From Lepus europaeus (Eukaryota > Chordata > Mammalia > Lagomorpha > Leporidae), in NCBI RefSeq assembly GCF_033115175.1, contig NC_084839.1:39541501-39605500 (forward strand): DNA of 64,000 nucleotides, given 5' to 3'. The translations under genes and the position numbers were made by a program. Below are positions 34,542-44,143 of the stretch, in pieces. The notes under the pieces were generated by a model. The model made no database searches and was not told the DNA's origin. It saw nothing but the letters and a program-made list of their open reading frames with translations. Numbering within the stretch: the first letter of the stretch is position 1; every line of letters begins with the position of its first letter.

Positions 34542-36525
34542 TCAGTCGTCGGAGATGGAGAGGCGGCTGAAGATGGGCAGGCGGCGGCCAGGGTCCAGGC
34601 TGGGGGACTCGGAGCCGCTGAGGCTGCCCGAGCTCAGGGAGCCGCTCAGGTAGCTGTCGCGGTCCGAGAGCGAGTCCGGGGGGCTGGGGGGCGCGTCGAA
34701 CACCGGCGACTCGGACAGGCGGCGCGGCAGCTGGAAGGCGAAGGGCGGCGAGGGCGGCGCGGCGGCCGCGGCGCTGGCGGGCAGGGGCGCGCTGGGCGGC
34801 GCCGGGGGCTGCGCGGGGGGCGCCAGGCCCTGCTGCTGGCTGCGGTAGTAGGCGGCGGCCGCGGCCGCGGCGGCGAAGTTGTGGGTCTGGATGGCGAGCG
34901 GCGTGATGAGGCTGCTCAGCTCCGGGCCGAAGGCGAAGGCGTTGTTGGCGCACGAGGCGGCCGAGCAGGCGGCGCAGGGCGCGCCGGCCGCCAGCAGGTC
35001 CTCGGCGCCCCCGGAGCCGTAGAGCAGCGCGGCCGCGGCCGCCGCCGCCGCCGCCGAGGCGCAGCACGTCGGGGCGCCCGAGGGCGTGGAGGCCGCCGAG
35101 GCCGAGGAGGAGCAGGAGGAGGCCGAGGAGGAGCAGGACGAGGCCGAGGAGCAGGAGGGCGGCGGCGGCGTGCGCGACGTGGGGCTGTCCAGCAGCAGCG
35201 GCGACTCGAGGCCGCCCGGGGGCTGGTGGTGGCCCGACGGGAAGCCCGAGAAGCTGAGGCTGTGGTGCAGCTTGGGCCGCGGCTCCCGCGCGAAGCCCAG
35301 GTGCAGCGCATCGCGCGCGCTGAAGGCGCGCAGGTCCCCGGAGGCGCCCCCCGACGGCGCGGGCCGCCGCTCGTCGGCATTGTGGATGAAGTGGCAGCGC
35401 GGCCCGTAGGGGCAGAAGCCGATGGTGTGGAAGGTGCGGCACAGCTCCGTCTTGTACTTGGGGTGCCGCGTCAGGCTGCGCAGCTCGTGGAAGCCGTGCG
35501 CGAACTGGCACTTCTCGCCGTACTTGCACGTGCCGCTCTCCTCGAAGGGCCGGCACAGCTCGGTCTTGTAGCGGGTCGAGTTGATCTGGGAGCCGCCGGC
35601 TCCCTTCTGTTGCTGCTGCTGCTGCTGCTGCTGCAGGTGCAGGCTGCGCTCGCCGTTCTCGCTGAACGAGCGGTCCCGGAATTTGTTCTCCTTGTTGAGC
35701 AGGGCCGTGCCGCCGCCGCCGCCGCCCCCCGACGGCTCCTTGAGGGTACCATAGGAGGCAGGGCCACCGGCCGCCGCGCTGCCGCCGTTAGCGGCGCCCG
35801 GGAACTTGGGCGAGCAGCTGCCGGGGCTCGGCGCGGGGTGCGCCAGGGCGTGCAGGTTGCTGGCCGAGTGCCGTCGGAGGAAGCCCGGCGCGAAGCCCGA
35901 GGTGGGGGCGGCGGCCACGGGCGTCCCCACCGCCTTCTTGTCCAGCATGTTGTTCAGGTTGAGGTTGGCCAGGGATTTCTCCGTCTGCCGGGGAGGGGAG
36001 AGCGAGCGGGGAAGGGATGAAGGACGGACGGCTGCACAGTCAGCCCCAACCTCCGGCTTCTTCTTTCCCACCTCCTTTTCCCCCCATTTTTTTTTTTTTT
36101 TTTTTTGCAGGCTTCGCCTCGGCCTCCACCCTCCTCCCCCCGTACACACGCGCAAAAGAGCAGCAAGTTTGCGAGCGAGGCCCGCGAGGGCGGAGGCCGC
36201 CCAGCCTGGCCGCGCTGGGCTCCGACATGTGATCTGCAGCCCGCGGGCCGCCGGGTGGGCGGCGCAAACGCCGTCCGGGAAGCCCCGGGCAGCGTGGCCG
36301 CGGCGGGCTCCTCCCCGCCCACAAGGCTCGAGCACACCCGGCTGCAAGCGGCGGGACTCTTCCCCGCCGCAAAGTCACGGCGCCGAGGGGTCGCCCCGCC
36401 GCGCCACGTCCGAGACGGCCCGGGGCCTCCGCTGGCCCGCGCGCCCGCCGCTCCCTCCCTGCTGCCCCGCGTACCTTGCACAAGAAGTCGATGTCGTAGA
36501 AGGCGGACAGAAGTGTGGTCGACAT
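34542..36525 (-). CDS. ZFP36L2: ZFP36L2, CCCH tandem zinc-finger mRNA-decay protein
   Basis: Two coding exons: 36525-36475 (17 codons, [17 protein letters not shown], then GTACGC donor) and 35984-34542 (after CCCCGGCAG acceptor, ends TGA). The product has 497 residues, close to 494 in human. Two CX8CX5CX3H fingers are intact: C161-C170-C176-H180 and C199-C208-C214-H218, each led by a YKTELC motif and 18 residues apart. RRHSAS (54-59) is the expected 14-3-3 phosphosite, and the end [11 protein letters not shown] is the CNOT1-binding tail with basophilic-kinase serines. Low-complexity Gly, Gln (nine), Ser and Ala tracts are present. The family binds UUAUUUAUU elements in the cytoplasm, recruits CCR4-NOT deadenylase and limits cytokine and cell-cycle mRNAs. 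The start ATG has A at -3 and matches the family N-terminus. It is separated from ZFP36L1 and ZFP36 by its length and by remembered sequence identity to human ZFP36L2. Confidence 0.98.
35985..36474 (-). other. ZFP36L2 intron, 490 bases
   Basis: Phase-0 intron with GT..AG ends, splitting codon 17 (AAG) from codon 18 (ACG). This single early intron is the conserved structure of the ZFP36 family. It contains a 20-base poly(A) run on the minus strand (T on plus, 36087-36106). Confidence 0.95.
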
Positions 36526-36809
36526 GTTTCTGGGTCCCGTAATGGTCGGAGCCGCAGGCGGGGAGGTCGGGAGGAGCCCTCGGGGCGGCGCGGCCGGCCT
36601 CGAGCCACGACGAATAACGGGCGAGGGGCGGGCAGGGGCCGAAAGTTTGCCGCGGGGCGAGCGGAGAAGCGGCGCGGACCGGGCAGGGGCTGCCCTGGAG
36701 TGCGGAGCGGGGCGGGGGGGAAGAGGAGAGGGAAGCAGAGCGCGCTCCTCCGCGCCCCGGGGTGCCGGCCCGCCCCCCGCGCGGAGCCGACGGCAGCTCG
36801 CGGACTGCT
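36526..36809 (-). other. ZFP36L2 5' UTR (predicted)
   Basis: About 284 bases, GC-rich, from the inferred start near 36809 (A in CCAGCAGTCC, about 35 bases past the TATA box) to the ATG. No upstream ATG was seen in the part nearest the start codon. Confidence 0.6.
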
Positions 36810-36838
36810 GGAACTCGGCGGCCCGCGAGCGCGCGCCC

Positions 36839-36844
36839 TATATA
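36839..36844 (-). promoter_or_regulatory. TATA box of ZFP36L2
   Basis: CTATATAGGG on the minus strand inside a CpG island, correctly spaced from the inferred start. A TATA box fits an immediate-early-type gene. Confidence 0.8.
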
Positions 36845-36943
36845 GAGCCCGCGGCGCGGCCGCGGCGGGGCGGGCGCGCGGGGGGCGGGGACACCGCGCT
36901 GACCCCGCCGGGGTCTCCAGGCAACGCCGCCCGCCGGCTCGCG

Positions 36944-36985
36944 GACGTCAGGCGCCTTGCCGGCTTCCCATTGGCCGCCGCCAAT
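36944..36985 (-). promoter_or_regulatory. ZFP36L2 proximal promoter: CRE-like site and inverted CCAAT pair
   Basis: TGACGTC on the minus strand (36950-36944) is a CRE-like site about 140 bases upstream of the start. ATTGG (36970-36974) and CCAAT (36981-36985) form an almost palindromic inverted pair with six bases between them. NF-Y and CREB/ATF binding are the expected readings and are inferred. Confidence 0.6.
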
Positions 36986-37039
36986 TTTTTTCCTGGCGGG
37001 GGGGAGGAGGGAGCGGGGAGACTTCGGGGCGGGGCCGGC

Positions 37040-39160
37040 CGCCGGGGCGCCCGGGGCGGCGCGGAGAGCTTGGCCGGGCTGGGTGCTGCTGGGTGGGTGG
37101 CGGCCGGCGGACGCGGCTCTCGCCCTGTGCTGGGGCTGCCGTGTTGGAAAGCCCCAGCACGTGTAACGTGACCAGGGCTCTGCAGTCCTGGACGGGTCTG
37201 TCCCCGCCCGCTCCTGCGAGGCGGATTTGCCGAGTTATTATCTGCCACCCTGGGTTTTGTGCTGGGCGCGGGAATTGCAAAATGCGCCAATCTTGCCAAC
37301 CGTCCGCGAGGCCCATCTGGTTTGCAAAGGGTGCTCAGGACGGAGGGCGGGGGCTCCGGCCGGGCTGCACGTGGAGCGACGCGTTGGGGGTGGGGGCGGC
37401 AGCGGCCACGCGGGCGGCCGGCCGGCCGCCGTCTTGCCCGGAGGCTCCCGAGCTGGTTTCTCCGCCCCTCTCCCCGCCCAGGCTCAGTAAACAGGGCTGG
37501 AGCGCCGGGGCCTGCCGGGCAGGGCTGAGTGTCTGAGGACAAGGCGCTGGCTTTGCTAATCACATCACAAGACCTTGAGCCGGGGCCAAAGGCGTGGAGT
37601 GGCGCGGGGCGTCCCGGGCGGGGGAGCGGACTCGGAGGACGCGGGGAGAAGCTGGGTGAGCCGTGCAGGCGCGGAGGTAGCTTCCCGCCGGCCTCCCGGG
37701 GCGTTGGGGGTGCCGTGGCCGCCCGAGGGTCCGCGCCCAGCGCAGTCTGGGCCTGTCGCACGCTCCAGGCCACTTCCCGTCCCCGGCCGAGCCAGACCTG
37801 CGGGCCCGGTGGGGCACCCCCTTCGCTCTCCAGCTCCACGCCCCAACAGCTTGCACTGAGAAATGCGGTTTGCCGAAGGGTGCGCCGTCCCTGTTTGGGT
37901 ACGGGGCAGACACCGCCCGCAGCGCCGAGAGAGGCGAAAGCCACTGAAAGCACCTTCTCGCTCAGTCTGCACCGGCTGCCAAGAAGCTGGGGCCAGGCCC
38001 GCGCTGTCGTCCACCTGGCAGCCCGCACCCCAGCCGCGCTTAGGCTGGAAGGTCCAGGGCGCCCAGGGAAGGAAGTTTACCTGGCCCCCACCCCTCCCCG
38101 AGTGGATCTCCCCACTTGCTATGTCCGCACGAAGTCCGTTCCTTCTGGTGATCATTGTGTCAGTTAACCTGGAACAGAACGAGCTAGGCGGGTCGCTCAG
38201 GGCCCTGTGTGCCTTCCCCGAAGCTCTGCCCCCCTCCCTGCCCAGGGAGCTAGAGTCCAGGATAGGGCTGGAGTTTAGGGCCCCGGCCCTGGTAAGTCAT
38301 GTGGTCTTGGGCGAATCACATGGCGTGTTGGTGCTTGGGTTTCCTCGCTTGTAAAACTTAAGATAAAATGCGTGCTTTTCTCACCTCTCACCTTTTGTCA
38401 AGGTGCAAATGAGGTATCTGCGAAGGGGTCTAAAAGATAAAACAAGTATGAGCCATCTTATGCATGAAAGTGACAAAGCATAAAGAGGAAGCCAGGCCCT
38501 GTGGGTGGGGGTCCCCAGAATTGTGAGTGCGGAGCTGGGGAGGGGGCGAGCACCCAAGTCCTGGCCCCTGGAGCTTGGAGCCAGGGGCAGGCAGAGACGT
38601 GGGAGAGGTGGGCCGCTGACCCTGTTTTGAGCTTTGTTGGGTGGCCTCGAGAGCCCACCCGCCTTCTGTTTCTCCCGGGGAATGCATCAGCAAAGTGTAA
38701 AACAGCCTTTCCCCCTAACCACTGCCATTAGGGTAGCAACAAGATTTCAGATACCAAACCAGTGGGACATCTGTTCCTCCTGCCCTCCGAGGCTGGCTGC
38801 AGCCAGCAGAGATCAAAATCGGAGCTAAAACCCCGTCCCCAGCAGCGAGAACACCCGCTCTGCAGACGTGGTCGCAGGATTCTGGGGACGACATGGAAAC
38901 ATGGTAGGAACATGCTTTGGTACCGAGTACCTCCGTGTGTAAAATACTCCCATCGTTATGTAACTGCTTTTATTTCACTTGAAATGGAGAAAACAGGAGC
39001 ACTGGCCTTTTCCAGTGAGCTGGGCTTTGCTGGGCTGGGTTCGTCATTATTCTCCCGAGCTTATCACCACGTCATGCCACTAAGGCCCTGACTTCTCACC
39101 AGGCAGGTCTTAGAACAGAAAAGAAGTGTGAGGTTGGCAACTTTCCATCAGGTGTGGGCT
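37040..39160 (+). ncRNA. Possible divergent lncRNA region (LINC01126-like position)
   Basis: In human, a lncRNA (LINC01126, as I recall) is transcribed away from the ZFP36L2 promoter toward THADA. The same position here is CpG-rich to about 38060 and has no conserved-looking protein frame. No splice structure can be fixed from sequence alone, so this marks a candidate only. Confidence 0.25.
38290..38375 (-). repeat. MIR fragment
   Basis: 'gtcatgtggtcttgggcgaa' with 'gggtttcctcgcttgtaaaa' is the reverse MIR core. Confidence 0.6.
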
Positions 39161-39691
39161 ACACAGATGCCTAGCTAGGTAATTATTTCAGGATCACAAA
39201 AAACCACATTTGGGGCTGACTGGTTGCAAAACCAGCCAGGGAGTTTCCTGTTCGCTTTAGGACAGAACTCTGGTGCTGAGTTAACTTTCTTCCTGCCCTG
39301 CTACGGAGGCCTTTGTGCTTCGGCCTTGGCTGCATTTTCAGTGGCAGCAAGCTTTCTTCCAGAGACAGATTACACTCGAGACATCACCTTTTCTGCCACA
39401 GGAGAGAAAATCCCTCTTCTCTAACGTGCGCTGTCAGACCCTCATACAAAAAGATCCTTTGAAATGACCTCCCCTCTGAGAAGTACTTAAAAATATGTAC
39501 AGAGCCTAAAACCTTGAACTGGGTTATAGGCTATGAGCAAAATGGCCTTTTCAGATACCTAGGCTGAAAAATGAATGTGGATGAAGCTATGGTCCATCTA
39601 AGCTATGCATTTCAAGATAACAGCCTGTGGGAAACATTTACTCTGAAACTACAGATGAAGGAAAAAAGACCAGCAGCAAAAAGTATGCAAG
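38376..39691. other. Intergenic gap between ZFP36L2 and THADA
   Basis: Repeat-poor sequence with no coding signal. The right part (39160-39690) is AT-richer and leads up to the CTCF motif. Confidence 0.5.
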
Positions 39692-39706
39692 AGCGCCACC
39701 TGCTGG
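39692..39706 (-). promoter_or_regulatory. CTCF-consensus site
   Basis: Read on the minus strand, CCAGCAGGTGGCGCT fits every strongly constrained position of the CTCF core (CCASYAGRKGGCRS). It lies about 180 bases beyond the predicted THADA poly(A) signal, between the two genes. Occupancy is inferred. Confidence 0.65.
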
Positions 39707-39871
39707 GTGTGTCAGGAAGAGGGCTTGGGCTGGACTTGGAAAAACAGAAAACCCTTAAGGTTTCTCAGATCAGATCAGTGCAATGGAGAACTGTGTTTAC
39801 CCGTGTCTTAGATGGGAATCGTTCCTGTTGCCACCAAACAAATGATGGTACACAGTGTGGGCATCGAGTTC

Positions 39872-39877
39872 TTTATT
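39872..39877 (-). terminator. Predicted THADA poly(A) signal AATAAA
   Basis: First AATAAA on the minus strand after the THADA stop codon, giving a 3' UTR of about 0.7 kb. TGTGT and TTTGTTTGGTGG follow as GU-rich elements. A closer but weaker CATAAA occurs about 50 bases after the stop. Confidence 0.6.
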
Positions 39878-40566
39878 CTGGCTCTCTTTCTCCAGGTTCC
39901 TTCCAATCTGCTTTCACCGGGTGCCACAGTCAGGTTTCCTAGCATTAGCATAGGTATGGGGTGGGGGTGGTTAGGGGAGCTCTCAATGGCTCTTTGAATA
40001 ATTAGGATGGAATGTGTAGGTCACTGCAGGACTTATACATGCAGACAATAAAAACAAAATTATTTCTATGAGGTTGATCCTTACTTAATTCTCCCAGGAT
40101 CCAACATGTGGAACATATTTCTGCTTTGCTAAAATGGAATAAAATTTAGAAGCCTGACCAAATGGGCTGTTTGCCAATGAACGACTCCAGCGCCTACAAA
40201 CAGCCAGAAGGGGCGGCGGGGCTCATGGGTGTGTTAGAACTCAGTTCTGTGTAGTCGATTCACAGAAATGCTGGGTGGCTACGCTTGGATGTTAGAGGCC
40301 CCGGGGGACGGAAGAGGCTCCCGCAGGCCTGCAGGTGGCCTGCACCTGGGAACAGAGGAAAGATTCAGCGGGGCAGCCTCACTTCCTACAGTAGCTGCAA
40401 TAAACGAGGCTGCCTGGGATGAATGAACTGAGGGAACACTCCTCAGTAAGAAAGAAGCCGCGGAAGACTGGACTCACAGAAGTGGGCCAGGCCTGGAGTG
40501 GAGAAAACCCGGCTTTATGTTCAATACGTTTCCAACAGGCACCCCCGGCCCCCAGGTCTCCTCTCT
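39878..40566 (-). other. THADA: Predicted THADA 3' UTR
   Basis: Repeat-free sequence between the THADA stop codon and the first AATAAA. No other recognised feature. Confidence 0.55.
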
Positions 40567-40956
40567 TCAACACCCTTTCTGTTCCCGGGAGGGTCCGCCG
40601 ACTCGCCTCTGCAGGGGCTCCCGCAGCCCCAGGAGCTGGGGGTCTCCTTCCTGCCCAGCCAGAGAGGCCAGCAGCCTCAGGCCAGCCAAAGTCCTCTCCT
40701 CCTGAACACGCAGTCTGCCGAACTCCACTGTCTTCCGAAACTCTGCAGCGGGCGGGAGCTCTCTGAAGAGCTGGGCCAGGAGCTGGCGCTGCTCCGACAG
40801 CGTCCTCCGCAGGTGACACAGCCAGTCGGGGCGTGGGGGACGCCAGCCGGTCTTGGAGAGCAGACTGAGGAGGTGCTCGTAGAGATGCTTCACAAACATC
40901 AGGGGCTCGGCCCAAAAGTTGACCTCCGCCTTCTCGAACAGGTGGTCGTCTTCCAC
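40567..40956 (-). CDS. THADA: THADA terminal coding exon
   Basis: Encodes the C-terminal 129 residues, beginning VEDDHLFEKAEVNFWAE and ending REQKGC before TGA. The acceptor is ATGTAG|GTG, and the reading frame joins the upstream exon in phase 0. The stretch matches the human THADA C-terminus as I recall it, including FRELPPAAEF.KTVEF and RLR.QEERTLA, while the last 25 residues or so diverge. THADA is a large HEAT/ARM-repeat protein, homologous to yeast Trm732, the partner of Trm7/FTSJ1 in 2'-O-methylation of tRNA position 32. It is also linked to thyroid adenoma translocations. No frame break is seen. Confidence 0.95.
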   Translation of the reverse strand: MEDDHLFEKAEVNFWAEPLMFVKHLYEHLLSLLSKTGWRPPRPDWLCHLRRTLSEQRQLLAQLFRELPPAAEFRKTVEFGRLRVQEERTLAGLRLLASLAGQEGDPQLLGLREPLQRRVGGPSREQKGC

Positions 40957-41878
40957 CTACATCCGATGAAAACACCCGAGAGCAGTCATCCAGGGAGTGG
41001 TGACAAGCCCAGGCCGGACCGAGCTGAGCTCTGCCAGATGCCCAAGAGGTATGCCCCTCCCCCAGCTGCCAGAGGGCCCACTGTGGCCCGTCCACACCCA
41101 CACGTGCGCGCCACTCGCAGCCTTGAAGGCCACCTTCTATTTTCACTTGCTGTGCCGCTCCGACAGAGAGGAATTTCCCCCAGACTTAACATGACCTTTG
41201 ATAAGGATGTGTTTGTGGTTCAAAGCCAAGGTGTTTTGGGGGCCTGATGTGGCGAGGGGGCTCCGGGCAGGGAGTGAGCCCTGGGCCATCCAAGAGGCAG
41301 GGAAGAGGGAAAGCCGGTGGCAGTGTGACGAGCGCAGGATCGCCCGACCCGAGAGCCCGGATCGCTGTGAGGCCACAGCCTTTCAAGGTGGTTTTATCAC
41401 AAAGGCTTTATCACTGTCTCTGCATTTCCCCTAACAGGCTGCCTCTGAACTGCTGGCCTGCGGGGTGACAAGAAGGCCAGCTAAGTCGGCCACTGGTGGC
41501 CGTGGATTTCGGCTCCCAGGCTGCGTTCCCCGGGACTGCCCCCGCGTGCCTCCAGAGAAAGGGTTCATCGTTTTCTCCAAGCAGCAAGTCCCTGGGAGGC
41601 CCCTGAGCACGCCACTCTCAGGCCTAACTGTGGGGGTGGCCCTGGCTAATTCACACCCGCTGATAAGCCTCTGTAACTAAACTCCCATGTCCACGCAGCT
41701 TCTTCCAAAGTTCTCTCCCCTGGCTGATCTGAACCCTCAAAGGCAGCATGGCAGTGTGCCCAGCACCCAGAGCAGCGCCCGGCAGGCGACGTTCCCGCTG
41801 GCGCTAAGTGTCCTGAAGCACACTTTCACAAGCCCACTGGGCCAGCCCTGCCACCCCACCCCGAGACCCTGGGCTTAC
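40957..41878 (-). other. THADA last intron, 922 bases
   Basis: GTAAG donor at 41878 and TAG acceptor at 40957. No SINE or other repeat recognised. Confidence 0.9.
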
Positions 41879-42048
41879 CTGATCTGTGCTCTCCACACAG
41901 ACCACGGGCTCGTCACCCTCTCCCAAAAGCCACCCCAGCAGGATGGGCAGTCCAGGAGCCAGCTGGTCCCACTGCTGGAGCAGGTCACACAGGACAGCCA
42001 AGGCCAGGGCCAAAGCGATGGAGGCGTCCACTTGGCAGAAGGCGAATT
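41879..42048 (-). CDS. THADA: THADA penultimate coding exon
   Basis: 170 bases, starting in phase (the first two bases complete a codon from the preceding exon) and ending CAG|GTAAG. The peptide contains VDASIALALALAVLCDLLQQ and WDQLAPGLPILLGWLLGEGD, near-identical to the human protein as I recall it, and reads straight into VEDDHLFEK of the next exon. The acceptor has a pyrimidine-rich TCTCCTGTCTGCAG. These are helical-repeat residues without catalytic motifs. Earlier exons must lie beyond 64000, since none was recognised to the right. Confidence 0.95.
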
Positions 42049-43163
42049 CTGCAGACAGGAGACAGGAGACCGGAGAGCAGTGGTGGTGCTGCTCAGGACC
42101 AGCCCACGGGGCCCACGGGGCTCTGGGGCTCACTGCCATCAGCCAGGCAGGGAAGCTGGGGCAGGGAGTCTCAGTGCCCTGAGTCCTGCTGTCTACACAG
42201 CTAGACGGAGTCACAGGCCTGAAGCCCACCACCTCTGTGCCCCCCATCTCAGTGTGGACAGAGCATCCCCACCTGTGGGCCCACACAGCCCTCTCCCCGC
42301 CACCCTTCCTGGGGAACCCTCCCCGCCAGCATCTCGTTGCTCTCACCCGTCCCACTGGGTGGCCCCCTCCTTGGAAAACAGACCCTTCTGGGCACATATC
42401 ACGTTGAATCTCTAACATCTTAGAGCAGAGCATGCGCATGCTTCTCCTTAAAGGGCCTGAGAGTCAAGTCGAGGACGAATCATCCCTTGCTTAACTACGG
42501 GGATACACTCTGAGAAACACACTGTGAGGCGATTTGGTCATTGTGTGAATGTCACCGAGCCCACGAACACAAACTGAGATGGCCGCAGTGTCACCAGGCT
42601 GCAGACTTCGGTGGGACCGCCACTGTATATGCAGCCCATCCTCAATCCATTTAGGACTTGGAAGGCCATGAGGTCTGAGACACCTCCTCAACTCGGCCCA
42701 AAGCAGCCGCAGCCAGTCCGTACAAGGACGGGTGTGGCTGGGTTCCGAGCCCACTTGATTACCGACACTGCAATTTGAGTTTCGTGTGCCCCAAAATAAT
42801 AATATTCTTTTGATTTTTCTCAACCACTAAAGAAATGAACTATTTGTAGCTCATGGACTCTACAGAAGCAGCTGGGAGACTGGACGTAGCTCGTGTTCTG
42901 CTGCCCTCTGTCCTGGCCTGAATCCACCAACAGAGTAGGAGTGGGGTGCAGAAAGAGGAAGTGGGGCACCTTGGGGAAACCATTGCTTATTTCACCACTG
43001 GCCCTAGGCAGTCCTAAATACGGGTTTGTAGGAAGGCTTAGGGTGTTGACATTTCCGCTAACAACCCTGCCCCTGCCATCCCAACCTGGAGGAGGCCTGG
43101 AATCCCCTCACTCAGACAACGGGCCGCAACAGCTCCTCCTGCCCCAACAGCTGCCTTTCTTTT
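42049..43163. other. Unique THADA intron segment
   Basis: No repeat or exon recognised. Confidence 0.5.
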
Positions 43164-43498
43164 TAACTTTTATTTTTTAAAGATTTAATTTATTTATTTG
43201 AGAGGTAGAGTTACAGAGAGAGAGAGGGAGACACAGAAAGGTCTTCCATCTGCTGGGTCACCCCCCAGATGGCCAAAATGGCTGGAGCTGCACTGATCCG
43301 AAGCCAGGAGCCAGCAGCTTCTTCAGGTCTCCTACACGGGTGCAGGGGCCCAAGCATTTGGGCCATCTTCCACTGCTTTCCCAGGCCATAGCAGAGAGCT
43401 GGATCGGAAGTGGAACAGCTGGGACTCAAAACTGGAGCCCAAATGGGGTGCTGGCACTGCAGGCAGAGGCTTAGCCCACTACACCACAGCGCTGGCCC
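43164..43498 (-). repeat. C-repeat SINE, full length
   Basis: 'aaagatttaatttatttatt' to 'ctacaccacagcgctggcccc', well preserved. It is the first C-SINE after 12.5 kb without one. Confidence 0.93.
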
Positions 43499-43749
43499 CT
43501 CCAACACCTGCCTTTCAATCACACACTTCTGTTCAGCCCTCAGCTCTCCCGACTCCGTATTTCCCAATTCAGCTCGCAGCCGTGTTCCGGGCCAGATGGC
43601 CCCCAAAGAGACCGGCTCAGCACAGGCAGGGAAGGTTGAAAGTGTGGAATAGAAGGTGCAGCTCTCTAGGGTGCTGAATCAGGCTGATGAGGGTGGCCCC
43701 GCTGAGGGCCTAGGAGGTGCCGGGTTTTGAACCACTGCTCCATCTCCAA

Positions 43750-43853
43750 TCTTTCCAACATTCTCTGAGTGCAGAATTGCCACCCCTACTGCACAGACAA
43801 GGAATCTAGGGCTCAGAAAGGCTAACTGATTTGTGTGCAATCACAGAGCTCTA
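43750..43853 (+). repeat. MIR fragment
   Basis: 'cccctactgcacagacaagg' and 'gggctcagaaaggctaactg', then 'tgcaatcacagagctctaag', follow MIR. Confidence 0.7.
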
Positions 43854-44143
43854 AGCAGGGCAGATGCTGTGGAGAGCTGCAGCGTGGGACACCCACATCC
43901 CATGCTGGAGTGCCTGGGATCAAGTCCCACCTCCGCTTCTGATCCAACTTCCTGCTTACGTGCTTGGGAGGCAGACAATGGCCCAAGCGCTTGGGTTTCT
44001 GCCACCCACATTGGAGACCTGGTTGGAGTTCCTGGCTCCTGGCTTCAGCCTGGCTCAGCTTCAGCTGTTGTGGGCATGTGGGGAGTGAACCAGCAGATGG
44101 AATTTCTCTCTCTGTCCCTTTGCCTTTCAAATAAAAAAAAATG
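43854..44143 (+). repeat. C-repeat SINE, old subfamily
   Basis: Variant head 'gggcagatgctgtggagagc', with 'gtgaaccagcagatggaatt' and 'cctttcaaataaaaaaaaa' at the tail. Confidence 0.88.

Larger units (their letters stand above)
34430..38060. other. CpG island over ZFP36L2 and its upstream flank
   Basis: CpG-dense sequence covers the coding exon, intron, promoter and about 1.2 kb upstream. The upstream half extends well beyond what one promoter would need, as expected for a bidirectional promoter. Edges are judged by eye. Confidence 0.85.

Noticed and set aside
34407-36020. 537-codon open frame on the plus strand opposite ZFP36L2
   Set aside because: It is the antisense shadow of a GC-rich coding exon. 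The product is Arg/Gly/Ala-rich low-complexity sequence with no recognisable domain and runs through the intron boundary.
36087-36110. Poly(T) followed by GCAG resembling a strong plus-strand 3' splice site
   Set aside because: It lies in the ZFP36L2 intron on the strand opposite to the gene, and no plus-strand exon is evident.
35806-37536. 576-codon open frame on the plus strand over the ZFP36L2 promoter
   Set aside because: Lies in a CpG island where stop codons are rare. It crosses ZFP36L2 exon 1, intron and promoter and has no conserved motif.
36838-38028. 396-codon open frame on the minus strand upstream of ZFP36L2
   Set aside because: Composition-driven Pro/Arg/Ala-rich frame in the CpG island, ending in the TATA region. 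No family resemblance.
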